Shown: positions 11,019-20,957, counted from the first letter of the stretch. The stretch is DNA of 64,000 bases from an uncultured Pelagibacteraceae bacterium (GCA_913050185.1 CAJXBA010000001.1:1-64000), one strand, 5' to 3'. Program-made: numbers and translations. The notes: a model not told the origin generated them from the sequence alone.

Positions 11019-11903
11019 TTAAAATCTTCTCTTTAATATAAACTCAACCGATTTTAATAAATCGTCAGACTTAGTACCATATTTTTTTATTTGTTGATCT
11101 ATTTTTTTTTTGACGTTTGTCGCAAAATTTAAACATTCGTTATAGCCCAATAAACTGACTAGTGTTGCTTTACCTTTCTTTATATCTTTTTTAGTTGGTT
11201 TTCCAACTATTGCTGAACTCCCTTCATAGTCAATTAAATCATCCATAATTTGAAATAGCAAACCAATTTGTAAACCAATTTCTCTTAATAATTTTCTTTT
11301 TTTTATATTTAATCCCTTCACGATAGCAACGCTCTCACAACAGAAACCGAATAATTTACCAGTTTTCTTTTTCTGCATATTAATTATATTTTTTTTTGAA
11401 ATATTTTTTCTTTCAAAAGTTAAATCCAAATACTGGCCACCAGCTAAACCGGAGTGGCCAGAGTAATTTGCCAATGTTTGTATTAAGTCAGATTTAATTT
11501 TTTGAGATACTTTTAAATCATTACCAGACAAAATTTCAAACGCCAAAGTTAGCAATGAATTTCCTGCTAAAATTGCAGTAAATTCATTAAACTTTTTGTG
11601 TGTAGAAGGCTTACCTCTTCTAAAATTATCGTTGTCCATTGACGGCAAATCATCATGTACTAACGAATATGAGTGAATACATTCGATTGCTGCACCAATT
11701 ATAATTAATTTTTTATAATTTATTCCGAAAATTTTACCGGTATTAACAACAATGCTTGATCGAAATTTCTTACCTCCAGAAAAAATTGAATATTTTATAG
11801 GTTTAATTAAACTTGACTGGTTCTCCTGTTTAGAAAAAACATTTTTCAAATATGTATTTGTAGCTCTTACAATAATGTTTGACTTTCGCAAAAAACTAGA
11901 CAT
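11019..11903 (-). CDS. ispA: Short-chain (farnesyl/geranyl) diphosphate synthase
   Basis: Builds farnesyl diphosphate from IPP and DMAPP for ubiquinone and undecaprenyl carriers. First aspartate-rich motif SLVHDDLPSMDNDNFRRGKP (about 85-104) has the two-residue insert (DDxxxxD) typical of bacterial short-chain enzymes. The second motif is FQIMDDLIDYEG. GGKKFRSS near residue 44 is the IPP-binding region. At 294 residues it is normal. It is placed between xseB (five bases upstream) and dxs (adjacent), and is clearly distinct from the longer polyprenyl synthase further left in the window. Confidence 0.95.
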   Translation of the reverse strand: MSSFLRKSNIIVRATNTYLKNVFSKQENQSSLIKPIKYSIFSGGKKFRSSIVVNTGKIFGINYKKLIIIGAAIECIHSYSLVHDDLPSMDNDNFRRGKPSTHKKFNEFTAILAGNSLLTLAFEILSGNDLKVSQKIKSDLIQTLANYSGHSGLAGGQYLDLTFERKNISKKNIINMQKKKTGKLFGFCCESVAIVKGLNIKKRKLLREIGLQIGLLFQIMDDLIDYEGSSAIVGKPTKKDIKKGKATLVSLLGYNECLNFATNVKKKIDQQIKKYGTKSDDLLKSVEFILKRRF

Positions 11904-11908
11904 AAAAA

Positions 11909-12154
11909 TTATTTTGGATCCTTAATAATATTTTTTTTATTCTTATCTAGCTTTAAATGTTTAATTTCATTGGCTTTTTTTCTAAATTGTTTTTGTATAT
12001 GATAATTTAAATGTATCATTCTATTGTAATGTTGTATCGAATTTTCCAAATTAATTTCTTTGTTTTCTAATTGTGTTATTATCTCTTTAATTTCATTTTG
12101 TGCTTCTTTAATGGATTTTGTTCTTATATCTTCTGGAATATTTTTTAATTTCAT
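11909..12154 (-). CDS. xseB: Exodeoxyribonuclease VII small subunit
   Basis: Small helical subunit that binds the XseA catalytic chain of exonuclease VII, a single-strand DNA exonuclease. The 81-residue protein has the family core: a leucine/isoleucine heptad around NEIKEIITQLENKEINLENS followed by a second helix with a tyrosine and basic residues. Similarity of so short a protein is modest, but the position immediately before ispA-dxs is the classic one. The large subunit is not in this window. The gene is divergent from tsaC with only about 25 bases between the starts, so both promoters must overlap. Confidence 0.85.
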   Translation of the reverse strand: MKLKNIPEDIRTKSIKEAQNEIKEIITQLENKEINLENSIQHYNRMIHLNYHIQKQFRKKANEIKHLKLDKNKKNIIKDPK

Positions 12155-12179
12155 AATATATCCATATATTAATTAATTT

Positions 12180-13136
12180 ATGAAAAATATCTATTCAAAT
12201 ATATATAAAGCAAATTTAACAAATTTAAAAAAAGCAAAAAAAAATATAGAAAATGATTATATTATTGGAATGCCGACTGAAACTGTTTATGGCTTGGCGG
12301 GAAATGCGTACTCGGACAAATCTGTAAAAAAAATATTTAAATTTAAAAAAAGGCCAAATTTTAACCCCCTTATAATTCATTATAAAAATTTAATGGACTT
12401 AAAAAATGATGTAATATTAAACAAAACTTTTATAAAGCTTTATAGAGCTTTTTGCCCGGGACCGATTACATTTATATTAAATAGAAAAATAAAATCAAAC
12501 ATTTCTAAAATAGCCACTGCTGGAAAAAAAACTGTGGCAGTTAGAATTCCCAGACATAAAATTGCAAGGAACTTACTTAAAATTCTAAACGTACCTCTAG
12601 CTGCTCCAAGTGCAAATATTGCATCAAAACTAAGTCCAACTTCTGCGAAAGATGTTGTAAAAGAGTTTGGAAATAAAATTAAACTCATACTTGATGGTGG
12701 CTATTGTCAAATTGGTCTTGAATCCACAATAATAGATCTAACGAAAAAACCTTCTATTTTAAGACCAGGTAGTATAACTGCTGAAAAAATTCAAAAAATA
12801 TTAAATAAAACAATTGGAACTAAAAAATCTTCAGAAATAGTTAAAGCTCCGGGACAGCTAAAATTACACTATTCTCCTGGAATACCAGTAAAAATGAACA
12901 GAAAATATCCTGAAAAAAATCAGGCATTCATTGTATTTGGAAAAAAATTTACTAAAGAGAGGAATCAATTTAATCTGAGTAAAGGTGGAAGCTTAAAAGA
13001 AGCCGCTAGAAATTTATATAAGACTATGAGAAAAATAAAAAATAAAAAATTTAGATCAATTGCGGTCACTAAAATACCCAATATTGGAATTGGTCGTGCA
13101 ATTAATGATAGATTAAAAAAAGCATCAAAAAAATGA
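12180..13136 (+). CDS. tsaC: Threonylcarbamoyl-AMP synthase (Sua5/YrdC type)
   Basis: Makes threonylcarbamoyl-AMP from threonine, bicarbonate and ATP for the t6A37 modification of ANN-decoding tRNAs. The YrdC domain fills residues 10-200, with GMPTETVYGLAGNA, KKRPNFNPLIIHY, KKTVAVRIPRHKIAR and PLAAPSANIASKLSPTSAKD. The extra C-terminal Sua5 domain begins around the linker motif KAPGQLKLHYSPGIP, so this is the long Sua5 form (318 residues) rather than the short YrdC form. Its stop overlaps the start of the ABC ATPase by four bases (ATGA), so those genes are coupled although functionally unrelated. Confidence 0.94.
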   Translation: MKNIYSNIYKANLTNLKKAKKNIENDYIIGMPTETVYGLAGNAYSDKSVKKIFKFKKRPNFNPLIIHYKNLMDLKNDVILNKTFIKLYRAFCPGPITFILNRKIKSNISKIATAGKKTVAVRIPRHKIARNLLKILNVPLAAPSANIASKLSPTSAKDVVKEFGNKIKLILDGGYCQIGLESTIIDLTKKPSILRPGSITAEKIQKILNKTIGTKKSSEIVKAPGQLKLHYSPGIPVKMNRKYPEKNQAFIVFGKKFTKERNQFNLSKGGSLKEAARNLYKTMRKIKNKKFRSIAVTKIPNIGIGRAINDRLKKASKK

Positions 13137-13858
13137 ATGAAAAAATAATTCAAGTAAAAAATTTATCTAAACAATTTGGAAATACATTAGCGGTTAAATG
13201 TATAAGCTTTAATATTAACAAAAGTAATATAATTGGACTTCTCGGACCAAATGGATGTGGCAAATCAACTACCATAGGGATGATGTTAGGCCTAATAAAA
13301 CCCAGTTCAGGAACCGTTTTGGTAAATGGCCTAAATATAGAAAATAACAGAACAAGCTTGCTAGAAAAAATGAATTTTATATCTCCATACATCGAATTGC
13401 CTAAAAAGCTAACGGTTGAAGAAAATCTTGAAGTTTATGGAAGATTATATGGTGTAAAAAATCTGAAAGATAAGGTTTCTGATTTAATGGAAAAACTAAA
13501 TTTAAATGATTTTAAATCAAGAAAAACTGGTGAACTTTCTTCAGGACAAAAAAATCGAGTTTCTCTTGCTAAAGCCTTGGTGAATGATCCTGAAATACTT
13601 CTTTTGGACGAACCTACAGCAAGCCTAGATCCTGATGTCGGTGACTATGTCAGAAGTTTTATAGAAAACTATGCATCTATTAAAGGTGCCACCATCTTAC
13701 TAGCTTCACACAACATGAATGAAGTGGAAAGACTTTGCCATCAAGTCCTGATGATGAAGAACGGCAAGATAATTGATAAAGGGAAAAGTAACGATTTAAT
13801 CAATAAACATGGAAGAAAAAATTTGGAGGAAGTATTTTTAAAAATAGTGAGGGAATGA
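13133..13858 (+). CDS. ABC transporter ATP-binding protein (ABC-2 exporter type)
   Basis: Nucleotide-binding subunit of an exporter. Walker A is GPNGCGKSTT near residue 39, the signature is ELSSGQKNRVSLAKAL near 134, Walker B with catalytic glutamate is EILLLDEPTASLDP near 155, and the switch histidine is in LLASHNMNEVERL near 190. The single-domain, 241-residue form with the following ABC-2 permease resembles polysaccharide, drug or Nod-factor-type exporters. The substrate cannot be told from sequence. It is coupled to tsaC by a 4-base overlap and to the permease by one base of spacing; a glycosyltransferase follows, hinting at a glycan or glycolipid cargo (inference). Confidence 0.9.
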   Translation: MNEKIIQVKNLSKQFGNTLAVKCISFNINKSNIIGLLGPNGCGKSTTIGMMLGLIKPSSGTVLVNGLNIENNRTSLLEKMNFISPYIELPKKLTVEENLEVYGRLYGVKNLKDKVSDLMEKLNLNDFKSRKTGELSSGQKNRVSLAKALVNDPEILLLDEPTASLDPDVGDYVRSFIENYASIKGATILLASHNMNEVERLCHQVLMMKNGKIIDKGKSNDLINKHGRKNLEEVFLKIVRE

Positions 13859-13859
13859 T

Positions 13860-14651
13860 ATGAAATTTCATAGAATATATGCCTTGTCTCTGCGCCATAT
13901 ATATTTAATTAAAAGTTCTCTGCCAAGAATTTTAGACCTAATTTACTGGCCCACAATTCAAATAATTCTTTGGGGTTTTATTTCAATGTTTTTTTCATTG
14001 CATAGTGATTATTACAACCACACTGCTGGGGTTATTTTAAGTGCAGCTATTCTTTATGATTTTTTATTTCGTTCAAGTATAAGTTTTAATATGTTATTTC
14101 TTGAAGAAATTTGGAGTAGAAATTTTACAAACCTGTTTGTTGCTCCTTTAAAAATTAGTGAAATTATAACAGCGCTCACACTTACAGCTTTATTGAGAAC
14201 CCTAATTGGAGTAATACCAGCGATACTTTTTGCGTCTCCTTTTTTTGGCGTTTCCATTTTTAACCTAGGCCCATCATTAGTATTACTTTTTCTAAGTTTG
14301 TATCTTTTTGGAATAACCTTGGGATTATTAGTTACCTCGGGTTTATTGAGATATGGTCCGGCTTTTGAAAATATTGCTTGGTCATCACTTTTCTTTCTTG
14401 CGCCGCTCGGATGTATTTATTATCCATTATCAATTTTACCCGATTGGCTACAAATAATAGCCAAGATCCTGCCTCTGGTTTATATATTTGAAGAAGTGAG
14501 ATCTATTTTATTAAATAATATTGTAAATTACGCAAATATTATAACTGCATTAAAACTGAACTTGATTTATTTTACTTCAGCTGTTTTTATATTTTATTTG
14601 GCTTTCTATGGAGCGAGAAAAAAAGGAACGCTCATTAACGTTGGAGAATAA
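13860..14651 (+). CDS. ABC-2 type transporter permease
   Basis: Inner-membrane channel subunit for the preceding ATPase. The 263-residue protein has about six hydrophobic segments: around residues 22-42, 55-75, 98-130, 138-160, 170-195 and 230-250. The order and the loop with FEEVRSILL before the last membrane span match ABC-2 permeases of the polysaccharide/multidrug branch. It starts one base after the ATPase stop and is followed six bases later by a glycosyltransferase. The exported molecule is unknown. Confidence 0.85.
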   Translation: MKFHRIYALSLRHIYLIKSSLPRILDLIYWPTIQIILWGFISMFFSLHSDYYNHTAGVILSAAILYDFLFRSSISFNMLFLEEIWSRNFTNLFVAPLKISEIITALTLTALLRTLIGVIPAILFASPFFGVSIFNLGPSLVLLFLSLYLFGITLGLLVTSGLLRYGPAFENIAWSSLFFLAPLGCIYYPLSILPDWLQIIAKILPLVYIFEEVRSILLNNIVNYANIITALKLNLIYFTSAVFIFYLAFYGARKKGTLINVGE

Positions 14652-14657
14652 TTTTTT

Positions 14658-15473
14658 ATGAAATTATACGACTGTTGTATGTATTTTGACGAGAATCTTG
14701 TTTTAGATTTACGCTTAAATACTCTAAACGATTATGTAGATAAATTTATTATCGCTGAAGCCACCAGAGATCATGCTGGAAATAAAAAAAAATTAAATTT
14801 TGATTATAAAAATTTTTCTAAATTTAAAGATAAAATCATATATTTGGTAATTGAAGATCTGCCGATAGAAGTAAAATCGAAGAAAAAGAACTGGACACCG
14901 AATCATTGGAGAGATCAATATCAAAGAAATTCATTGGTAAGAGGATTTAAAAATTGTGAAGATAATGATTTAATAATGATATCTGATATTGATGAAATTC
15001 CAAATCCAGAAAAAATATCAGAATTCGAAATTAAGAACAAATACGCTTGTTTTATGCAAAAAAATTTTCAATCAAAATTAAATTTACTGAATATTACTGA
15101 CGGATATTGGATGGGAACAAAAATTTGTCAAAAAAAATATTTAAAATCTCCTCAATGGTTAAGGAATATTAAAACTAAAAAAAGACCTTTTTGGAAATTT
15201 TATAAACCAAAAGAACCACAGTTAATTTATGACGGTGGTTGGCATTTTAGTTTTTTAAAAAAACCAAAGGATATTTCATTAAAAATAAAGGTTTATTCTC
15301 ATCAAGAATTTTATAAGAACGAATTTGTTGACGAAGAAAAAATAGCTAAAAGAATTAAAAACAATCAGGATTTATTTGATCGAAATATCAAATATAGAAA
15401 AATCGAAGTGGATGAAAGTTTTCCTAAGTATATTATTAATAATAAAGAAATGTATAAAGAATGGATAATTTAA
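14658..15473 (+). CDS. Glycosyltransferase family 17 protein
   Basis: Resembles the GT17 family (named for the eukaryotic beta-1,4-N-acetylglucosaminyltransferase III); bacterial members are common in marine genomes but few have assigned products. Characteristic features are YDCCMYFDENLVLDLRLNTL at the start, FIIAEATRDHAGN, HWRDQYQRNSLV and the metal-binding DxD-like MISDIDEIPNP near residue 112. WHFSFLKKP in the C-terminal half is another family block. There is no signal peptide or membrane span, so it acts in the cytoplasm. It follows the ABC exporter closely and could glycosylate its cargo (inference). The gene ends just before tRNA-Arg on the opposite strand. Confidence 0.85.
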   Translation: MKLYDCCMYFDENLVLDLRLNTLNDYVDKFIIAEATRDHAGNKKKLNFDYKNFSKFKDKIIYLVIEDLPIEVKSKKKNWTPNHWRDQYQRNSLVRGFKNCEDNDLIMISDIDEIPNPEKISEFEIKNKYACFMQKNFQSKLNLLNITDGYWMGTKICQKKYLKSPQWLRNIKTKKRPFWKFYKPKEPQLIYDGGWHFSFLKKPKDISLKIKVYSHQEFYKNEFVDEEKIAKRIKNNQDLFDRNIKYRKIEVDESFPKYIINNKEMYKEWII

Positions 15474-15474
15474 T

Positions 15475-15551
15475 TGGCGCGCCCGGAAGGAGTTGAACCC
15501 TCAACCTTCTGGTCCGAAGCCAGACGCTCTATCCAATTGAGCTACGAGCGC
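15475..15551 (-). tRNA. tRNA-Arg (anticodon UCG)
   Basis: The minus strand folds into a complete cloverleaf of 77 bases with CCA encoded. Acceptor stem GCGCTCG pairs with CGGGCGC (one G-T pair). The D arm is GCTC/GAGC, the anticodon stem TCTGG/CCAGA encloses loop CTTCGGA, giving anticodon UCG (reads CGA and probably CGG), and the T arm carries GGTTCAACTCC. The discriminator base is G. It lies between the convergent glycosyltransferase and the start of rluD. Confidence 0.95.
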
Positions 15552-15587
15552 TTTGATTAATTGTTTATATAACATATAGAATCATTA

Positions 15588-16571
15588 ATGGAAAAAAAAA
15601 TATTTAATGTAAGTGCATACATTGATTCCCTTGGAAACCGCTTAGACAAGTTTTTGCAATCGCAATTAATCAAAATAAGCAGAACAAAAGTACAAAGCTT
15701 GATACGTGACGGTTATGTTAAACTTAACAATATTACAATCTATGAAGCTTCAAAAAAAATAAAGAACAACGATAAAATTGAAATTAATTTTCCACCACCA
15801 AAAGAAATCTTGATTAAACCATACAAAATGCCTTTGGATATTTTGTTCGATGATGATGATATATTGGTAATTAATAAACCTTCTGGTGTTGTAGTTCATC
15901 CTGGTGCGGGAAATTATGAAAAAACCATAGTAAACGCACTGCTATTTCACTACAAAAACAAACTTTCAAGTGTAGGTGGAAAATTAAGACCGGGCATAGT
16001 GCATAGAATTGACAAGGATACTAGTGGAATTATTGTTATTGCGAAAAATGATAACGCTCATATCAATTTGTCCAAACAATTTAGCAATCATACAATAAAA
16101 AGAACTTATGAAACTTTGGTATGGGGTTCTCTAAAACCCAAAAACGGGAAGATAAACGAAAAAATTTCTAGGAGTATAAAAAATAGACAACTTATGACAG
16201 TAAGAAAAGAGAAAGGAAAGAAAGCTATTACAAATTATAAAACTTTGGAAATTTTTTATAATCTGAATTTGCCTAAAATAAGTCTTGTAGAGTGCCAACT
16301 AGAAACAGGAAGAACCCATCAAATAAGAGTGCATATGAATTTTAAAGGAAATCCAATTTTAGGAGATAAGTCTTACGGAAAAATAAAAAGAAAATTTAAA
16401 AAAATTGACGCAAATATAGAAAAGAAAATAAACAGTTTTAACAGACAGGCTCTTCACGCAAAAAGCTTGGGTTTTATGCATCCTGGAACGGAAAAGAAAG
16501 TATTTTTTGAAGTTGAAAGACCAAAGGATTTCGATCAACTTGTAAAAAGCCTTAAAAAGGCTAGTATTTAG
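15588..16571 (+). CDS. rluD: 23S rRNA pseudouridine synthase, RluD/RluA family
   Basis: Converts uridines of 23S rRNA (helix 69 for RluD) to pseudouridine. An S4 RNA-binding domain occupies roughly residues 15-75 (NRLDKFLQSQL, TKVQSLIRDGYVKLN). The catalytic domain has the invariant aspartate in PGIVHRIDKDTSGIIVIAKN near residue 145, and GRTHQIRVHMNFKGNPILGD. The S4 domain and 327-residue length favour RluD over RluA, though RluC cannot be fully excluded. The neighbouring rpoH is in the common alphaproteobacterial rluD-rpoH order. Confidence 0.92.
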   Translation: MEKKIFNVSAYIDSLGNRLDKFLQSQLIKISRTKVQSLIRDGYVKLNNITIYEASKKIKNNDKIEINFPPPKEILIKPYKMPLDILFDDDDILVINKPSGVVVHPGAGNYEKTIVNALLFHYKNKLSSVGGKLRPGIVHRIDKDTSGIIVIAKNDNAHINLSKQFSNHTIKRTYETLVWGSLKPKNGKINEKISRSIKNRQLMTVRKEKGKKAITNYKTLEIFYNLNLPKISLVECQLETGRTHQIRVHMNFKGNPILGDKSYGKIKRKFKKIDANIEKKINSFNRQALHAKSLGFMHPGTEKKVFFEVERPKDFDQLVKSLKKASI

Positions 16572-16618
16572 CTATCTTGCATTTGTCTCAATTTGATAAT
16601 ACATAGTCCAATGGAATT

Positions 16619-17518
16619 ATGAACACTAAAACAATTAATACAAACTTGCCAACGATAACTTCAGAAGGAAGTCTCTCAAGTTATTTGGCGCAAATAAAAA
16701 AATTTCCTATGCTTAGCGCTGAAGAAGAGTATATGCTAGCCAAAAGTTGGAGGGACAGAGGAGATCTAAAATCAGCACATAAATTGGTAACAAGTCATTT
16801 GCGATTGGTTGCAAAAATCGCAATGGGATACAGAGGTTATGGATTGCCTGTAAGTGAATTAGTTTCTGAAGGCAATATAGGATTGATGCAAGCTGTTAAA
16901 AAATTTAAACCAGAAAAAGGTTTTAGATTGGCCACCTATGCAATATGGTGGATAAAAGCATCGATACAAGAATACGTATTAAGATCATGGAGTTTGGTAA
17001 AAATAGGAACTACAACAGCCCAAAAAAAACTTTTTTTTAATTTAAAAAAATTGAAAAATAAACTAGCTCCTGCTAATACAACAGACTTGAAACCTGAACA
17101 TGTAGATGAAATATCAAAAAGACTAAATGTTAATAAAGAAGAAGTAATTTCCATGAATAGAAGACTGTATGGAAAAGAAAAATCACTAAATGATCCAGTA
17201 AAAAATGAGGATGGTTTGCAATGGCAAGATTGGCTTGTGGATGATAGTCTCGATCAGGAACTAAAATTATCTCAAAATCAAGAACTTCTGGAAAGAAGGA
17301 AATTAATGAATGATTCAATGAGTATTTTAAATTCGAGAGAAAAAGAAATACTAACTTCCCGTAAATTATCTGAAAATATATGCACCTTAGATGATTTAAG
17401 TAAAAAATACAAAATCAGCAGGGAAAGAGTTAGACAAATTGAAACGAAGGCTTTTGAAAAGTTACAAAGAGCCATGCTTAATACCGCTAAGTCAAATAAT
17501 TTACTTCCAAAAAACTAA
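16619..17518 (+). CDS. rpoH: Heat-shock sigma factor RpoH (sigma-32)
   Basis: Alternative sigma factor directing RNA polymerase to heat-shock promoters. Region 2 is clear: LRLVAKIAMGYRGYGLPVSE, LVSEGNIGLMQAVKKF and the DNA-melting FRLATYAIWWIKASIQEYVL. Just after it is the RpoH box variant AQKKLFFNLKKLK, which separates RpoH from RpoD. Region 4.2 helix-turn-helix is YKISRERVRQIETKAFEKLQ near the C-terminus. At 299 residues it is a typical RpoH and ends just before the convergent purA. FtsH, which degrades sigma-32 in E. coli, is also encoded in this window. Confidence 0.96.
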   Translation: MNTKTINTNLPTITSEGSLSSYLAQIKKFPMLSAEEEYMLAKSWRDRGDLKSAHKLVTSHLRLVAKIAMGYRGYGLPVSELVSEGNIGLMQAVKKFKPEKGFRLATYAIWWIKASIQEYVLRSWSLVKIGTTTAQKKLFFNLKKLKNKLAPANTTDLKPEHVDEISKRLNVNKEEVISMNRRLYGKEKSLNDPVKNEDGLQWQDWLVDDSLDQELKLSQNQELLERRKLMNDSMSILNSREKEILTSRKLSENICTLDDLSKKYKISRERVRQIETKAFEKLQRAMLNTAKSNNLLPKN

Positions 17519-17528
17519 TTATATTTAT

Positions 17529-18818
17529 TCACTTAAAAGGATTCTCTAAAAGTATTGTATCTTCTCTTTTAGGACTTGTAGAAATACTGGATATTTTGAC
17601 ACCACAAAAACTTTCTATAAAAGAAACATATTTTCTTGCATTTTCTGGAAGATCTTTCCATTTTTTTATTCCAATTGTATTTTTCACCCATCCATCCATT
17701 TTTTTATAAATTGGTTTAACATTTAGTTGGTCTTGTAAACCGCTTGGAAAATAATCAATTTTTTTTCCATCAAGTTCATACCCAATGCAAACGTTTAATT
17801 CATTAAAATCATCCAATACATCTATTTTCGTCAAAGCTATTCCGTTTATTCCGGATATAGTACAAGATTGTTTAACTAAAGCAGCATCAAACCAACCACA
17901 TCTTCTCTGTCTATTAGTCACAGTTCCAAATTCCTTACCTTTTTCTCCTATTTTTTTCCCTATTTCATTTTTTAATTCTGTTGGAAACGGTCCCTCACCT
18001 ACCCTGGTTGTATAAGCCTTAACTATACCTAAAACATAATTGATAGTATCAAGTCCACAACCAGATCCTGAAAGAGCTGCCCCAACCACCGTATTCGAAG
18101 ACGTAACAAACGGATATGTGCCATGATCTACATCCAATAAAATCCCTTGAGCTCCTTCAAAAAGGATTGTTTTTTTTTCTTTTTTAATCTCTGCTAATTT
18201 TTTCCATATTGGTTTTGAATATTTCAAAATTTCAGAAGATATTGTAAGTAACTTTTTTATTAGCTGATCCTTGTCTACTATTTTTCTTTCTAAACCTTTT
18301 CTTATTGAATTATGATGATTTAACAACGTATCTATCTTTCTTGATAAATTTTTTTTGTTGGCAAGATCCATTACTCTAATTCCTCGCCTTCCCACCTTAT
18401 CTTCATAAGCAGGGCCAATACCTTTTCTCGTAGTACCAATTTTAACTATACTCTTTAAATCCTCTCTAATTTCGTCCAGTTCTTTATGAACTGGTAAAAT
18501 CAGGTTTGCGTTTTCGGCTATATATAAGTTTTCATCATTAACTTTTATTCCTAATTTATTTATCTCTATGATCTCATTTAATAAAGCCCAAGGATCAATA
18601 ACTACACCATTGCCTATAATAGAAATTTTATTTTTTCTAACAACTCCTGAAGGTAAAAGATTTAATTTGTAGGTAATATTATCTACCACCAATGTATGAC
18701 CTGCGTTATGGCCTCCTTGAAATCTAACTATCACATCGGCCTTTTCTGAAAGCCAATCAACTATTTTTCCTTTGCCTTCATCTCCCCATTGGGAGCCTAC
18801 AACAGCTACATTAGACAT
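17529..18818 (-). CDS. purA: Adenylosuccinate synthetase
   Basis: GTP-dependent ligation of IMP and aspartate to adenylosuccinate, the first committed step to AMP. The N-terminal phosphate-binding loop is [17 protein letters not shown] with the catalytic aspartate, followed by [23 protein letters not shown] is the second signature, [11 protein letters not shown] and [15 protein letters not shown] lie in the C-terminal half. The 429-residue length is normal. Its start overlaps the thiD 3' end by eight bases, so it belongs to the long minus-strand run downstream of glmM-thiD. Confidence 0.98.
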   Translation of the reverse strand: MSNVAVVGSQWGDEGKGKIVDWLSEKADVIVRFQGGHNAGHTLVVDNITYKLNLLPSGVVRKNKISIIGNGVVIDPWALLNEIIEINKLGIKVNDENLYIAENANLILPVHKELDEIREDLKSIVKIGTTRKGIGPAYEDKVGRRGIRVMDLANKKNLSRKIDTLLNHHNSIRKGLERKIVDKDQLIKKLLTISSEILKYSKPIWKKLAEIKKEKKTILFEGAQGILLDVDHGTYPFVTSSNTVVGAALSGSGCGLDTINYVLGIVKAYTTRVGEGPFPTELKNEIGKKIGEKGKEFGTVTNRQRRCGWFDAALVKQSCTISGINGIALTKIDVLDDFNELNVCIGYELDGKKIDYFPSGLQDQLNVKPIYKKMDGWVKNTIGIKKWKDLPENARKYVSFIESFCGVKISSISTSPKREDTILLENPFK

Positions 18819-19623
18819 TGATATTTCTTAAATTTAATGAAACTAAATGATTTAAAGGTCCAAAACCTTTTCCATAACTTGGCGCAGAAACTATTGCACT
18901 ATTTACATATTTTAGAGAAATTTTACATGATTTAACTATATTTTTATTTTGAGATAAACATGTAGCTAAAGCTGAGGACAGTGTGCATCCAGTTCCATGA
19001 GTATTTTTCGTCTTAATTTTTTTTTTTGAAAAAATTTTAATTCTTTTTTTTGTAGCCAAAATATCAAAAATCATTTTGTTTTTAAGATGTCCGCCTTTTA
19101 ATAACACATTTTTTGCTCCCATGTTGAGAATTTTTTCTGCAGCTTTAATCATATCTTCTTTATTCAAAATTGAACGTCCAGTTAACACTTCTGCTTCTGG
19201 AATATTAGGCGTAACTAAATTACATAAAGGTAAAAGTAATTTTTTTAAATATCTGATTGAACTATTATTAATTAATTTTGCTCCACCTTTAGCAATCATT
19301 ACTGGGTCAAGAACAACATTATTTAATTTATATTTTTTTAAAATTTTATAAACACATTTTATTATACTTGCATTATGAAGCATGCCAATCTTTACGGCAT
19401 TGGCTCCAATGTCATCTAAAATCATTGTTATTTGTTTTTGTACACTCTTTGTGGGAATTGGAATAATTTTTTTTACTCCTCTAGTATCTTGTGCAGTAAC
19501 TGCCGTTACAGCTGTCATTGCATAACTGCCAAGAACTGTAACTGTCTTAATATCTGCCTGAATACCTGCTCCCCCGGAAGAGTCTGAACCTGCGATTATT
19601 AATACTTTTGACTTGGGTTTCAC
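18811..19623 (-). CDS. thiD: Hydroxymethylpyrimidine/phosphomethylpyrimidine kinase
   Basis: Phosphorylates hydroxymethylpyrimidine (and its monophosphate) for thiamin synthesis. It is a ribokinase-fold protein of 270 residues with the opening [19 protein letters not shown], the substrate loop [25 protein letters not shown] and the anion-hole/catalytic segment [15 protein letters not shown] near residue 210. A separate thiE is in the carbon block of this window, but thiC is not seen, so growth may rely on imported or salvaged pyrimidine (inference). It overlaps purA by eight bases and glmM by one base. Confidence 0.95.
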   Translation of the reverse strand: MKPKSKVLIIAGSDSSGGAGIQADIKTVTVLGSYAMTAVTAVTAQDTRGVKKIIPIPTKSVQKQITMILDDIGANAVKIGMLHNASIIKCVYKILKKYKLNNVVLDPVMIAKGGAKLINNSSIRYLKKLLLPLCNLVTPNIPEAEVLTGRSILNKEDMIKAAEKILNMGAKNVLLKGGHLKNKMIFDILATKKRIKIFSKKKIKTKNTHGTGCTLSSALATCLSQNKNIVKSCKISLKYVNSAIVSAPSYGKGFGPLNHLVSLNLRNINV

Positions 19624-20954
19624 TATTTTATTGATCTCTTAATTATTTTTACACATTTTAATATTAAATTTTTATTATATGACTCACCCATGATTCTTAT
19701 CTTTGGTTCCGTACCTGATTTTCTTATCAATAATCTTCCATAATCATTCATGAGTTTGCTAGCTTTTTTAATCGCTTTTTTACATTTGGATTTATGGATT
19801 ATATTTTTATCTTTTACGATCACGTTATCTAATACCTGTGGCAAAGGTCGAAAAACATTAAGTAATTGACTAGCTTTTTTTCCTTTTCTTAATGAAAACA
19901 AAACCTCTAATGCAACCATTAAACCATCGCCGGTGGTTGCAAATTTACCAAGAATTATGTGGCCGGATTGTTCACCACCTAAATTAAAATTTAATTTTTT
20001 CATTTTTTCCTTTACATATCTATCTCCTACTTTGGTTCTATGAAATCTAATTTTTTTTTTTCTTAAAAAACTTTCTAGTCCGTAATTCGACATTAAAGTT
20101 CCAATTACGCCACCTTTTAAAATTTTTTTTGATTTCCATCTACTAGCTAGCATTGCAATAATTTGGTCACCATCTATTATTTTACTTTTTTCATCGCACA
20201 TAATAATTCTGTCAGCGTCACCATCAAATGAAATGCCAACATTAGCTTTATGTTTTCTGACAGCTAACTTAATTTTTGACGGATGTGTAGATCCACATTT
20301 ATCGTTAATATTTAAGCCATTAGGTTTTACACCAAAAGGTACAACTTTAGCACCAAGCTTTTTAAGCAATTTGGGAGCGGCTATATAACCTGCTCCATTG
20401 GCGCAATCTAAAACTATTTTAGTTCCTCTTAGGTTAAAATTATTTGGAAAATTATTTTTTAGTATTTCTATATATTTATCATTGCCGTCTTCAAGTCTTT
20501 TGACTCTGCCTAACAATTTTGGATTCGTAAGTTGTTTTGTATTTTTTGCATCTATTAATTTTTCAATTTTTTTTTCTATTTGATCTGATAATTTCATACC
20601 ATCTGGTCCAAATAATTTAAGACCATTGTCATAATAAGGATTATGAGAGGCAGTAATCATAATACCCATATTTGCTTTCATTGATTTTGTTAGCATTGCA
20701 AGTCCATTAGTTGGCAAAGGCCCAAGTGTGAAAATATGCATTCCACCTGACGTTAAACCTGATACCAATGCTGGTTCTAAAGTATATCCAGATAATCTTG
20801 TATCTTTGGCTATTATTGCAATTTGTTTTGTTTTTTTTCGGTTTTTAAAATAAGTAGCAGCTGCTAGGCCAAATTTAAAAAATTTTTCTCCAGTAATATT
20901 GCCTTCGTTAACAGTGCCTCTAATACCGTCAGTCCCAAAATATTTATTGCTCAT
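19623..20954 (-). CDS. glmM: Phosphoglucosamine mutase
   Basis: Interconverts glucosamine-6-phosphate and glucosamine-1-phosphate for UDP-GlcNAc, feeding peptidoglycan and lipid A. The catalytic phosphoserine is in GIMITASHNPYYDNGLKLFG near residue 102. Metal-binding SFDGDADRIIMCDE is near 242, the sugar-binding GGEQSGHIIL near 330, and the phosphate-binding RKSGTEPKIRIMGE near 417. At 443 residues it is standard. It follows folP by three bases in the conserved ftsH-folP-glmM order. Confidence 0.97.
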   Translation of the reverse strand: MSNKYFGTDGIRGTVNEGNITGEKFFKFGLAAATYFKNRKKTKQIAIIAKDTRLSGYTLEPALVSGLTSGGMHIFTLGPLPTNGLAMLTKSMKANMGIMITASHNPYYDNGLKLFGPDGMKLSDQIEKKIEKLIDAKNTKQLTNPKLLGRVKRLEDGNDKYIEILKNNFPNNFNLRGTKIVLDCANGAGYIAAPKLLKKLGAKVVPFGVKPNGLNINDKCGSTHPSKIKLAVRKHKANVGISFDGDADRIIMCDEKSKIIDGDQIIAMLASRWKSKKILKGGVIGTLMSNYGLESFLRKKKIRFHRTKVGDRYVKEKMKKLNFNLGGEQSGHIILGKFATTGDGLMVALEVLFSLRKGKKASQLLNVFRPLPQVLDNVIVKDKNIIHKSKCKKAIKKASKLMNDYGRLLIRKSGTEPKIRIMGESYNKNLILKCVKIIKRSIK

Positions 20955-20957
20955 GGA

